Assembly: GCA_021234155.1 (NCBI GenBank) | Contig: JAJEKV010000405.1 | Location: forward strand, 124,001-188,000 | Length of the DNA stretch: 64,000 nt | Origin: Isoetes taiwanensis | Lineage: Eukaryota; Streptophyta; Lycopodiopsida; Isoetales; Isoetaceae | Reading direction: 5' to 3' | Shown: positions 45,504 through 58,900 of the stretch, piece by piece | Layout of the letters: each line of letters begins with the position of its first letter | Numbering within the stretch: position 1 is the first letter of the stretch | Position numbers and translations under genes: made by a program | Notes under the pieces: generated by a model | Databases searched by the model: none | What the model was told of the DNA's origin: nothing | What the model saw: the letters and a program-made list of their open reading frames with translations, nothing else

Positions 45504-47189
45504 TCTCAAGATCGAGACCACCTAGAATCACACTATATATAGTTCCATCCCATCGCCATATGAGCTCACAATGGACATTAAATTAATAAGCGCGCTCTAT
45601 CTATTTGTTATCATTCATTCTCATACAAAACCTTGGCCACATTCACTATTAGTATGAAAAAAAAGATCTCGGCCACAGTCACTACTTTTTCGAATTTCAA
45701 GATTAGGATTAAACACGCTGGCACTCTCTGTCTTAATCCAAAGGAAAATATTCTTATTGTGATTGTATGGGTTTATATAAACTTTTGTTACCCTCGTTCT
45801 CTGTTGACTTCCAAAACACTTGTGATGATTATCATAACATCCTGGGTACCCTAAACTTTAATGTTGTATCTACTTATCTGGATCTTGCTTTAATCATTTG
45901 CAAACTTAGCCAGATTGCCTCTAGTCCTAAACCCTCTTATTGTATCTTCTTTAAGTGTGTTCATCCATATGTTGCTGGCTCCATGATATCCATGGTATTC
46001 TTAATCAAGCTAGCGGAGGCTTCATTCACCAAACACTTTGATGTAGTGATCATCACCTGCACAAAATACTTTGATGTAGTGTCAAGCCTCATCTGCACTA
46101 GGAATATGTTGTTCTGGAGTGTCACCTTCTGGTCATTCTTGACAAAGTGTGCGAGCAACTTCAAGAATGTTGTTTGTACTATGTTGAAGTAAGTAATTTT
46201 TTCTATGTTGATCCGTATGCAACATTCAGAATAGATTACCATTTCAAGGCATCCAAACACACTTGGTTAAAAGAATAGATTACCACTTCAAGGCATCCAA
46301 ACACACTTAAAAGGTGCAAATGATCGTTAAGATTTTTAAAGGCATTAGGATTGGGATGTTAAAATTTACTTTATTAGTGTGGCCTACAAGGATATTGCTT
46401 TTCTTAAGGTGATGGAGAGAGAATTGGACATAGTATTTTCAAGGTGGTGATGGAAGAGGCACTCTAGATGACGTTCTTCCGACGTGCATGCACTTTGCCA
46501 TTAAAAATGTAAATTATTGCCAAAATTTATTCGGCCACATATCCACATGTTTGCTCCTTTAAGCAACATGTATAAGGACCACTAAAAAAATAAACATGTG
46601 AGATTGTACAAGAACCATTGTCACTTTATATAGGTGGAAAGGAATAATTAGAAGAAAAGAACTTTGTAGCATGATGGAAGAACATTCTTATGCTTTAAAA
46701 TCTCTTAAAACACATCTAAGACTGTAAGCTTTCCAACATTTGCATGAGTAAAGGAGCGACATGGACACGCAACATAAAATATAGGCTACTTGTAATAAAA
46801 TATTGCATTGACTTTGATCTTTCGAAATGGAGTTCCGATAGGATCAGATCTCAAACTCTTAAGCAGGTGACTTTGTCCAGTATCAAGTATTGGATTACAA
46901 TATGGGATGAAACAATGACGTGCATAGGCAGTATAGAGGCAGCAGCTTAAGCAGAGACAAGGAGGCAATTGTGCCACAAACATTTGGACAGTAGGGGGTG
47001 AAACACGAGACCAAGAAGATTATAAACATGAATTACTGTCGCATTGCGAGCGAAGGGGAGAGGAGATGAAAGGCAATGAGAGATGACAACGACGACGGCG
47101 ATAATGACGACAAATTTGGGCTCCATTCAAGTCCTCAAGGCAAAAGGCTCAGGACATGAAGTGGGACACCAACTAGGTCCACTACAAAG

Positions 47190-47560
47190 TGCAACATATA
47201 TACAAACAAAAGCAAACCCATACAGACAACCAGGAAATGACGAGAAATATTTATATCGCCCACGTGTTCGCCGGGAAATAACCGTTGCCGCCGGAGGCTC
47301 ACGGCCGGTTAAAATCCGTTTGCCGGCCGGCCGAGTACCGGCGGGACCCCCCGGCTTTTTCTTTTTGGTGCCTTCCGTCACCCTCAGTCAGCCTTTTGGC
47401 AATTTGACGGCTAAAGATTCCGACGCAGCGTACGTGGACTTATCTTCTCCGTTAAAGTCCACTGTGTGTTCTGGGCAGACAGGCAGACACAGGCAGACGC
47501 CATAGCCGGGGAGCTCTCTGTTGTTGGTATTCTGTTCGGTTTCTGGCAAGCCATAAGATC
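47190..47560 (+). promoter_or_regulatory. Putative promoter / leader of the ARF locus
   Basis: ATATTTATAT near 47247 could be a TATA box. CCACGTGT next to it (near 47260) is G-box-like. It is followed by a locally GC-rich stretch (GCCGGCCGGCC near 47320) and CT-rich leader-like sequence. Assigned only by position upstream of a + strand gene; the first coding exon was not identified. Confidence 0.3.
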
Positions 47561-48546
47561 GATCCATCTTCCTAAGCATTTAGCATGGCTTTCCTGTTCC
47601 TTTCCATAAATTCTAGCTCAAATGCTCGAAAAACTGGCCCTTCTTAGCCCGATCGGCTTCATCCAGGGCTTAGCTATGAAATCTGGTGCCCATTCCAGGT
47701 TTTGGCACTTGGGTTCCATATCTTTTGGGCTCTTCGGTTTTAATTTGAGTCAGGAATGTTGTGACAAGACGCAGAAACATGAAGGACTTAATAATACAGT
47801 CTGGTTGCCATTTGCTTGAGACAGTGATCGAGATTCGTCGGATAAGTAACTGGCCCGGCTAATACTTTTGTTTGGACATAAGAAAGACGTGCTGCTAAGT
47901 TAGAGACTACAATGCCTGACAACTTAAAGTCCTGAACTGCATTGCCTAAAGACTGTAATGCGGAGCTCCAGAAAGTGTGTAATACAAAGATGCGAGAAAA
48001 CTTAGTATAAGATGCAGCTTGCACAGTGGTTTGGCCAAATGTCTGATAGAAATAGCAGTAGTGCTTTTGCACAATCCAACGGAACCGGCACTTGGTTCTG
48101 CTGAAAGGCTTCAACGACACTGTTCATCTATAAGCCCCTCTAAGACGACAGATTCGAGTCTTCCTTTCCCAATTCCGGCCTGAGACGGCTTTCGAAACGA
48201 GATGGAAGGTATGGTCTTGAACATCGCTCTGAATGGCTTCCAAATTTTTCGCTCCTAAATACAGCATTGAAGTATTCGCTAATGGATTATCATAAGACAC
48301 CATGCATACGCTTATCGATAGAAATCCAGGCTGGGTTGTATAATCTGTTAGATTTGTGTTCCTATCGAATTGGAAAATATAACAAAAACAAGCACCTCAA
48401 GTTTACACCTCCTCTTAAGTAGGTAAAATGCTCAAGGATGTTGCATTCATGATATTAATGTACAACACATTGCTCCATGGACGTAAAAGAAAGACTGGTT
48501 AGTGTTATTTTCCTTGGTTGCTCAATCAAAATAGTTGTATCCACAG

Positions 48547-51500
48547 GTGAGAAAAAAGGACTGAATGCAGAATTATGGCTCGCATGTGCTGGCCCCTTGG
48601 TGACTTTACCTGCTGTTGGCAGCCGAGTGGTATATTTTCCTCAGGGGCACAGCGAGCAGGTAAAATTAAAATTATTTTATATCAACTAACTTATTCATGT
48701 CAATATTTACTCAGACAGTTTCTTGGCCTTCAGGTAGCTGCTTCAACACAAAAGGAGGTTGATGCTCATATTCCAAACTATCCCAATCTCCCACCTCAGT
48801 TGATCTGCCAACTGCACAATGTCACATTGCATGTAAGAATATCTTGGATGCTTATGGTAGTCTTGCTGGAGCTAACATTGTTATGGCATTTCAGGCAGAT
48901 CTAGAAACAGATGAAGTATATGCTCAAATGACTTTTGCAACCTATCCCAGGGTAAACTATCTCCATTTTAGTTCTTCTTTTAGGCTAAGGCTTATTCTAA
49001 AAAACTCAACCTTGTTTCTGCAGCAAGAAAAGGCTTCATTCATGACTTCAGATTTAGGCAGGCCAAATAAACAACCAAATGAACATTTTTGCAAGACACT
49101 GACAGCAAGTGATACCAGCACCCATGGCGGTTTTTCTATCCCACGTCGAGCAGCAGAAAAAGTTTTCCCTCCACTTGTATGTTGACATCCATTTCATGCT
49201 TCTTATACAGAACTAAGCAAACACAGGGTATCTCATTTTAAATGGGGACATAATAAACACAGGATTTTAGCCAACAGCCACCAGCCCAGGAAATTATCGC
49301 AAGGGATTTACATGATGTTGAATGGCATTTTCGGCCATATCTTCCACATGTGAGCACTTGAAAAAATTTTGGGCACGAAATTTTCTTAAGCGCTGCTCTA
49401 ACCATTTGAAAGTTTTGGCTTCCAGGCCAGCCCCGTCATCTTCTCACGACAGGGTGGAGCGTGTTTGTTAGTGCCAAGAGGCTACAAGCTGGTGATTCTG
49501 TCTTATTTATCAGGTTTTCATCTGCTTCATTCTTCTCTGTTTCGTAGTTTTAAGGTGTTGTCTTCTTTTTCTAAAAATCCCCCTGGCAATACTTTTTTTC
49601 TGAAATATAGGGATGAGAAAAAATCAGATCCTTTTTGGGTAAGGCGATGCGAACCGTCAACAACCATCTGCTCCATCATCCTTTTATCTAGTGACAGCAT
49701 GCATATTGAGTTCTTGCTGTTGCCAAGCATGATGATATGCTACAAGTAGTCGTTTACACGATATTTTATAATCAAGGTGAATTACAGAATTGTCCTATAC
49801 AACTTTCAATTCAAAACACTGTCGATTTGTAAAATAAGATGTAAAGTCTACATTCAGGGCAAGCCCATCAGAATTTGTCATCCCACTTTCCAAGTACCAG
49901 AAAGCAATATATGGTGTTCAAGTGTCGGTTGGAATGCGCTTCAGAATGCAATTTGAGACTGAGGACGCAAGTACAAGGAGGTAGTCTAGACATATAATTG
50001 TTGTTAGAAATCGCCAAGAAAGAAAAAATACATAGTACAATAACGTCAATCTTCCAAACAGATATACAGGTACAATAACAGGCGTTGGTGACCTCGACCC
50101 TGTCAGATGGCCAAATTCATGTTGGAGATCCCTCAAGGTAACAGCAACGTTAGGACCCTGACACCAACTGCCACTTTGTGTTATGTAATTGTTTTTCTAA
50201 CAATAGGCATGATAAACACTCAATGGCAGGTTGGATGGGATGAATCAACTGCTGGAGAAAGACAACAAAGAGTATCATTGTGGGAGATTGAACCTTTTAC
50301 AACCCCATTTTTATTTTGCTCTCCTTCATTGTCACTGAGAGCAAGACGTCCACGACTACCAGGTAACCTGTATTTTGATCTGTTGATTAAGATCAAAATA
50401 AAATCTCCGATCAATATATCAATTACTGTAATGAAGATTTTTATTTCATGTCTTGCAGGTGAGGAAGAAGATATGGAGGCAAATCTGAGGAAAGCAACAG
50501 CTTTGTGGATGAGGGGGGAGAATACTCAAAACATGAACCTTAGCATGGAACATTGGATGCATCTTCAGCAAAGGAGTGACATTATAGCTTCACCACATTC
50601 TGAGTATTATAGAACAATGGCAGCAGCTGCACTTCAGGAGATCGGAAATTCAGATTCCTCCAAGCAACTGTTGCAGGTTCAGAATCAACAAGCCTTACAA
50701 TCTCAACAAATGCAGTTTCTGACACAGTACCAGCAGCAGTTGCCACCTCTAATCCAGCAACAGCAAAATATGCATCAGCAGCAGGCACAAATTCAGACTC
50801 GCCAACATCAACATGCTCACCATCATCTGAGCCAAAATCAACTCGCACAACAAACAATTAATTCAGAGCCTAAATCTCTTGATCTACCACCTTTAAAAGG
50901 GTCAGGTTTTGTGGAATCTAAAATCAACTCCATTGCGCCTCCGAGCATGCCTGTTACAAGATCTCAAGCACCATTGGAGCCTGAAAGAGGTCACAGTCAT
51001 TATCCAACTGTGGCGCGTCAAGACAATGCTGTGGCTGAGCACTCAAGGCTGTTATCTGAAGCTGTTCAGGATCCTCAAATCTCAAATGCATGGTTCTCAA
51101 TAGAAAGAGAAGCAAGCCAATTAGAGAACCGACCTGGGTCATATCCAATTCCACATTCGGATCTTGCAGGCCAAAATAACCTTTCAAATTTACCCCTCCA
51201 TTTATTTGGAGTAAATATTGATTCCCCACTCACGAGTGTAAGTGCATCCATATCCATGAACAAGCAGAAGGATATGCCAAATCAATTTTCTGGAGGAACT
51301 TTACTTGATGGAGCAGTTTGTTCATCTTCCAACGCTGACCTTCCAATCAATTCTTCTATGGTCATAAACTCAAGCATCGATGAGAATGGAATCCTGCAAC
51401 CTAGCTCAGATCAGCAGCAATACCAAGCAGCTGTTAGAACATTCACCAAGGTTTGCGCTTGCTCTTGCTGAAAAGCCAAAGTTTGCTTTTCTTATGGTTA

Positions 51501-51893
51501 TCTCAAGTTCAAAATCCACTTTCCAGGTTTATAAGCTAGGAGAGATCCCTGGACATCACACGCTTAAGGAATTATGAGGAACTTAAGAGGGAGCTTGCTC
51601 GAATGTTTGGTTTAGAAGGACAACTTGAAGACCCTCTCACATCTATATGGCAGCTTGTCTTCATTGACAATGAGAGTGACATTCTTCTTGTAGGCTTACT
51701 TCATCCCTGGGAGTAAGTTCATCGCTTTTTTCTTTTCTGGCAGTAAATTTAATTTCTCTACCAGGCTAAACTGTTTGCATATTTCGACAGTGAATTTGTT
51801 AGCTGTGTACGATGTATTCACATCATGTCACAGTCTGAGGTGCTGCAAATGAATCAGAAGCAAATGGAATTGTTGACAACACCAATAAAGTGA
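48547..51893 (+). pseudogene. Auxin response factor, activator type (ARF6/8-like), frame-broken
   Basis: ARFs bind auxin-response elements and switch auxin genes. Exons seen: 48547-48659, 48734-48832, 48895-48951, 49024-49176, 49263-49349, 49426-49513, 49611-49776, 49858-49980, 50062-50137, 50230-50362, 50459-51450, 51527-51712, 51791-51893, nearly all with GT/AG sites. Domains: dimerisation and B3 ([60 protein letters not shown]), ARF domain ([32 protein letters not shown]), Q-rich activation region in the 992-bp exon, PB1 ([20 protein letters not shown]). Frame breaks: end of the fifth listed exon (~49343), several small indels in 49611-49776, and after YKLG near 51540. It is a recent pseudogene or carries local sequence errors. 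Exon 1 is not found; ATG-GAA-G at 48202 before GTATGG is a candidate. Confidence 0.85.
50459..51450 (+). CDS. ARF middle region exon, open, Q-rich
   Basis: This large exon of the ARF locus is open throughout (331 codons with the split first codon). It begins [20 protein letters not shown]. It includes [20 protein letters not shown] and glutamine-rich tracts ([20 protein letters not shown], with a HAHHH patch), the hallmark of activator ARFs. It ends AAVRTFTK at the PB1 border. Its openness contrasts with the broken B3 and PB1 exons on either side. Confidence 0.85.
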
Positions 51894-52936
51894 CCTGCAT
51901 TTGGCAATTATGATATAACATAGGTGACTTGCCGGATCAATGGAGCAATAAGTGTACATTATATCCAATATGTTGGCTTTGCTTTCAAGAACATGGAGTT
52001 GTACAATACGCAGTGTTGAAGGCAGATTTCCTTGTTTCCAAACTTGATACAGAGAGTTATCTTCTGCTTCCATAGATTGTAGATTTAGGTGTACATGAAA
52101 GAGTGGATTTTTGTAGATGTCATTAGTATTGTATTCTCTGAGCCTAGAAATATAGGCTTTTTAGCAGTGTGGGTCTTACCCTGCCTGGACGAGTCCAGTG
52201 ATTTTGTTTATGTATATAGCCCTATGGACTGCCCATAGCTTCTTACTAATCTTCTTACTATTAATGGGTGTCACAACAGTAACTTTTATATGTATTATAT
52301 TGTGTTCTTACATGGTGTGCTAATTAGAGGCGGCATCTTTTTTTACGAGATTGTAAGTGCAACCTAATAATTGTTCTTTAGAATGCTTGTATCAGGTGGA
52401 TGTTTTACGCCTGCAAATTAAATTAGAATTTTGGCGAAAATAATTGAAGGAAACAAGGAATTTACAGCTAATTTCAAGGACAAATAACCATAAAGATGAT
52501 AATCCAAACATCCGGTCCATGTATCATGAAAGTTAGAAAAGGTACCGAAAATAAAGAGCCTTGGACCCCGCTACGTTTTAATTTTATGGCTTAAGGTCAT
52601 TCTCACATCTTCTGTCGTATGTTCCACATTCATGATACCATATAGGTATTGATAATATATATTATTCAATTAAACTTATTTATGTTGACTTCAAGATCAG
52701 TCCTCAGGCTGTCAACGTTCTGTTAGGCAGTAGGCGCACTAGAAATTGGTGCATTACGTCACAAAGTGGTAGCATGTTAAGTAATGTACTTGTGAGACAA
52801 GCCATCAATAAGGCCTTTGACTCGGACCATTTTACAAGTACTATGCAATTAAAGTAATCAAGGTGATTAATGTTCCTTTACAACGACAGAAAGGCATGTT
52901 TGAAAGCAGAATACATTCTTTATGTACATCACATCC
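51894..52936. other. Intergenic region between convergent genes
   Basis: About 1 kb between the ARF stop and the stop of the SDR gene on the other strand. It should hold both 3' UTRs. No clear poly(A) signal stands out and no repeats are recognised. Confidence 0.5.
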
Positions 52937-55900
52937 TCAAGAAAGAATATCTTGAAGAGCAGCTGTTACAACTGGATACTTGAACGAGAAATTCAAATCT
53001 TGTAACCTCTTTGGGACCACCTTTTGGCCATCAAGAACCTAAGGAAAAGTAGGAATGAACTTGAAAAGGAAATAATATGAAATATTGAGAAAATGACTAG
53101 GATGCACCTGGACATACCACACTAGCGCCTTCTGCTAGAACTAGTCTTAGTGCAAGTTCTGGTACTGGAAGCCATGATGGTCGTCCCAAAATAGCACCCA
53201 TCACATTGCACAGTTCACCCATACGTACTGGATATGGAGCTGTGGCATTTAGTACACCTGATAAAATGACTGTTTTAGAAAAAATTGCTTGGTAAACTAC
53301 TGGCAAAAATTGATTCAACATGATCACCGCTGTCTTAGAAAATCCACATTCAGTGACTGTCTACTCGTCTGGTATATTTACATCCTCAACTATATTCACT
53401 TTATATGCAAACAGACGAAGAGATGAAAAATATTTCAGAAAGCTAAGAAGGTGCATGCCCCTGGCTACAATAAATGATGTCATCAGGCCACAAAAAGATC
53501 AGGATAATCATTTTCCCGGTGGGTGTCCGTCTATGATAGATATTAAAGCCAGGGAGAGCCACACTACGCCAACAAACCAAAAGATTAGCTGGTAGCGCAT
53601 CCATATGGCCTTTATGACATAACTATGTCTGTCATGAGGACAGCAGATGCAAGTTCTTAATAATTGCTTCTTATCATCTTGCCTTTCAAAAGAAAACATA
53701 TGCAGGCAAGAAGAACGCATATGCCCTAGAACATGTTTACCCATATGCTGCCCAATAAATTTGAACAGATCTAATCTATAGTAGCTTAATAGTGTGCACT
53801 AGTGGCTCAGCTGATGGGCTTCTAAATATACAGTCTTTGACTGACAGTTCAAGCATGCAACATTCTGTAATAGCTTCAAGACAAGTACATGAATATGAAA
53901 TTGAAATAGAGGACATCAAACCATATTACAGTCTCGGACAAAGCATAGTTACCATCGTATGCAGGATTTGTAAGTGCCTGAGCTATAATCGAAACAATAT
54001 CTTCACGATGAATCCAGGAACACCTGCACATGCACTGACAAAGATAATGCAACTATAGTTGGGCTGCATGTTATTGACTATTCAGAACATTACTCAGGCA
54101 GGCTAACTATGGATCAAACGTATGATTTTTTCATACCATTGGTTTCCAGAACCTAAAGGACCGCCAGCAAACAGCTTAAACATTGGAACCATTTTCGCTG
54201 CAAATCATAAACATCCGTGTTGACAAAAAGTTAATAGGACAATTTTTCATCTGTAAACAAGATTATAGACATACATCAAATCAACAAAGGAAATATGTTA
54301 GTTTGATGCTTCCAATCCATAATCTAAGGTAATTGAAGTTAAGCATTAAATGATGTTACAAAGATGTTACACGTGCTTCAGACATATCATACTGGCATTG
54401 TCATTAAAAAGTAGAAACATCTTTTCTGCAATCATCCTAGCCTTAAAAATAACTGCAAAGACGTGATTGTACAGCAAGCCACAAATTTGATCTGAGAATA
54501 CACACCTACAGCTCCACCATCTTTATCAAGAACAATGCCAGTACGCAGAAGCACCAGTCTTACATTAGTATTGACCTGCTTGGCTGCTGATTCCCATTCT
54601 CTACAAACCTAATAAGGTGCATATATGTAAAATATCTACAGGAATTAGCACAGTGAACAGTAATTGTTAAAATGTGCTAAGCTGTCTGTTTACTCTCACC
54701 TCTGCAAGGTAATCGGTTCCCGATGATCCCTTTTCATCAAAAATTGTGCTTTCGCTTGTTCCTGTATGTTGAAAAATCTTAAAAAGCAACAAAAATAAGG
54801 ACGAACTAGGAATCAAACTTTGACTACATGCACAAGACTCTTGAAGCGATGATACTTGAGAATAGTAATGCTTTTTCAAATGCAATTCTCAACATTGTTG
54901 AACTCATTTTTTCTCTAGACCGGGGCAACAGACTCCATTTCCAAAACCCAATATGAACATTCTGAGCAACACTGATGCTCATTTTATCAACAGGAATATG
55001 CGAATTATATAAACGCATATATGTCCATATATTTTTATTCCAGGTATTCTTGAGGTGTATTCTCAACAAAATTCTAGTCCCATCCAAAAGTGAGAGAAGT
55101 CCTAAGAGAAAATAGAAGTCACCTTAGAGTTATTATATTTCAGGTGTTTAAGCCTCCTTCAGAACAAAAAAAGACAGAAACGAAGACTTAATAGAGTAAA
55201 GAACATAAAATCAGTAGACATAAGGTACCTAGGAAATTGACTAATTCGTTTAAAATACGATCTCAGTCATAGCCATTGATATACTCTAATGCTCCTCCTG
55301 AAACTGAATGAAGATTCAAAGTTCTCAACTGCATTTGCTCCTTTACGAAGCAATTGCTTACCACTTCTTGTCCTTTGTCAGCTCAGTTGCTCTGAACCAT
55401 CCAAATATAACTGACCAGACATACAATGGAACTGTAGCTTGAAGTAGATGTATGACCACAATACCGATTGAATGCCTTTACACATAGATTTGAACTATGA
55501 TTCAGTTGTGATTTGTGATTGTTTTTAATGACCCAGTAAGTTTACTGCGCCTAATTTAGCATTAGAGTAGACTACTTCTCATTCAAATTCATTTCCTGAG
55601 AAGCATTATGTACAACTGCAAGCTGATTTTTATTGTAGAATCATTAGATTGCCATTAAACATCATTCTCTTGGATTTTTCTGATTATTCTTCCTTATAAC
55701 TAACCTGGAATAAATGCCAGCCTGGACTTTATGATAAGTTAGAAAACCTATAAAATGCTTTGATAATGTGAATCTCAGATTCGTCTTCCTGCACTATGGT
55801 AAGGTTTGTTCCTCCTCCACTCTTAACAGTTGACCATGTTATATTTATTCAATGATACTTTGATAAGTATAATTGTCAAAACCAATGTTAATGGAGTGAG

Positions 55901-58900
55901 ATAGCCCTAGATAAGTTGCTTCTCTCCCTTCATATAGTCTTCCTATTCCCCTTCTTCTTCTTGCATATATCTCATTGGCTTTTTTCTTGACTCATTCTTC
56001 CCGCCCACGTACACTATATCCTCTTGCTTGCTGCCATTCACTATTTCCTAGCCCTTAAAGACCCTCGTGTCTTGTGCCCTTGTGCCATGAATATTTGTGG
56101 TAAGACCCTCGCAGGTCGCTTAGAGCTTGGTTTAGTTGTCTTTTTGTGGTTGCAGGCATGGTTTTCATCAGCACTACCATATGCAGAGAATCAGCATTAT
56201 CAACATTTTACATAGCTTTGTTGCTCTAATTAGTGTTACTAAGGGCCAGTTTTTTAATCCTGACCATAATGGTTTTGACTTTTCAGCAAGCATTGTACTT
56301 TCAGCACGTGTTGTACTCTACACGGCATGGTTGTAGTGGAGACGACCAGATGTGGTTTTTCTTTTAGTTCTCTCTCCTTTTGAGTTTGCTTGTTGCTTCT
56401 GACAATTGAATTCATTTTAGTATCACAATAAGAAGATAAAGGAGTAAGGCGTATATCATCACACAACAATTTCTGCTAGCTCTCAAACTGTCGAAAGATG
56501 GATCACTAACTGCCTCAGGCTTCTCCTACCTTGCCAATGGTAAGCTATGTTCCCTGCTCATGAACTTTCCACTTTTGAACCTGGCCTGTAATATTAATAC
56601 AATTGATCTTTAATATAACTTGTCATACTAAGGTGTACATTAGTATTCTGTTACTATATTCTCAATTTTCGCACATTAACGTAGTAAGTCTGTTATCTGT
56701 CATTGATTTCCTGCAGCAATCTTGTGGAAGAATCATATCGTCAACATAGAGCAACTCTTTGCCTTATAAACTGGGATCTGCCCTTGGCCTTGAGTGAATA
56801 AGACCTTACTACGAGCAACTTGAAGCCTGCTTGAAGCAATACAAGCTTTCCCTTAGCTTTATACAGATTTTTTCTCAAAGATCGCACTGATGAAGCAGAC
56901 TTGGAGTCAATCTGCCAAAAATCAATGTTGGCCTTGCCATTCTCTAGCTATTGGAGAAAAAGCTGCAGAACAATTCAAAACTTCTTCTGTGTGTAGCCTT
57001 CAACTGCCAATCTGGTTTATATTATATGCCCAATTTAGTTCTTACAAATGCTGTGCATTAGTAAAAGCAAAATGTTCGTATTTTCTGGTTCTCAATAACA
57101 ATATGGAACTCCTTAAACTTAGATAATACTGATCTGCGGCGTTAATTACCTTGGCAGTGGTTCTCAATCACCAGTTAGTGTCATAAAAGACCTAGCACCT
57201 CCTAGAGTTAGTTCTATCATATTGCATAGATCAAATGCAGCAACTCCCAATCCTCTTTTACCATGTTCACCGCCCAAGTATGAGAGTGAAGCATTATTAA
57301 AGGTTCAGAAGACAAAAAACATTAACAAGCATATCAGAGAAAAAGGCACGTACCATAATAACCCACGGCTGATGCATTAATGAGAACTGATGGTTGTAGT
57401 TCCTTGGGAGCAGCATTGATTGCTTGAACGACCTACAGCAATACAAGGGCAATGAAAGTGATATTCGTACATCTATATAATGAGGATTTAAAAATCACTT
57501 AACCAACATGCCAAAGTGCAAGTTAAGGATGTCATTGTACTGTAAATCCTGGGGGGTCTGAGTTTTAGAAATAAATGATATTAAGGAATTGTGCGTATAG
57601 ATTGTCAAATTTGTTGCATGTTTGGTCCTCTATGACTACAGAACATAGTGCACTGGGAAAGTTCAAGGACTGAGAATATCCACCTCCCCATGAGACAAAA
57701 AGAGAATATATCATTTGCAAAGAGGCACTTAATAAGCATACATTTAATTATAAACATAAGTTCTTGCTCATGCATAGTGTAAAAATGATTCTGCATTTTA
57801 TGTGTTCCAGAACCCTCAACCTTTCCTTTTAACAATAACAATGCCAATAATTCCTCTGACAGTTTATGGTGGTTACCTTTTTGGTCACATATACACGGCT
57901 ATACTTTATATCATCTTTAATCTGCAAAAAAACACTTTTAGAAAGGTTATCTCTAAAGAGAAACCGAATACAATTTATTATTAAATAAGAAGCCTTGCAA
58001 AAGTTCTGGCAGTGATTCCCTCAGATTAGTCAGCTTGAATAAGCTTTGGTACAAGATTAGCCAAAGTTAATGAGATAAGCCTTTAGTTGATTAGGAGCAC
58101 CTTAAATTCATTCTGAGAAAGATCATTCACATGCTGGTATACTTGATAGGTATTCCAAGCTCAATGGTCATTTAACTCCAGGTTGGCTAACTTATTTTAA
58201 ATAGTGGCCACATACATCCATTCACAGCAATCTTTACCTCTTTGAATATTCCATATGAATATATAAGCAAATTTTCAGTACTTGGCCACTAGCCTAACAG
58301 ACCCATTGCTGTCTGAATTTCCACCTACAAATATATCAAGCCGTAAAAATTTACTTCAAATTTCTCTAACTCATACATGCTACTCATCTAGTTTATATCT
58401 CGTTGTAACTCCATACCTAAAAGTACCAATTTCAGCATTACTACAATAAATTGATAGAAAGAAAAGAAAATTGAATGCTTGAAGATGTACATGCACTTAC
58501 ATGGCTGCTATTGGCTGCTAGGCATATAATACAATGCATATGGTGTGACTGTGCCATTCCTAGATAATTTCTTAAGAATGGCATCTATGTTTGCACCAAG
58601 TAAGATGAAAGGAAGAATTTCTAAGTCAAGCTTAAAATACTTGCTGATGAAGCCATCACCCTTTTGGTCGGGATTTTGGTATATTCGACCATCGAGAAAG
58701 AACATCGGAACTCTTTTGGCCACCTCAGTCAATTAGAAGACTGTCTGCCAACCATACATGGATACTGAACAGTGACATTTATCAAAGATTGTAGCTGTTT
58801 TAATACTGTCTTTTGGATATCATTCTCATGCATAGTTTCACTCCTTAACTATAGGTAACTGGTGAGTTCTCGATTAGAATACGGCAGCGAGCTACAACAT

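Larger units (their letters stand above)
43190..47080. other. Intergenic, scattered small repeats
   Basis: TTGAATTCTTTTACAATAA recurs near 43321 and 43501. ATTCTAGAATGGGACTC with AAGAAACCAACAAAC recurs near 43873 and 44561. AGAGAATAAGGT occurs near 44388 and 44751. A 43-bp tandem pair (AGAATAGATTACCA...) lies at 46229-46312. No gene is supported. Open frames here are short and motif-free. Confidence 0.45.

Noticed and set aside
47083-47505. 140-codon frame upstream of the ARF
   Set aside because: Overlaps the likely promoter and leader, is GC-driven, and has comparable frames on the other strand and no motif.
53320-53595. 91-codon + strand frame opposite the SDR gene
   Set aside because: It lies in an intron region of the minus-strand gene and has no similarity or signal of its own.
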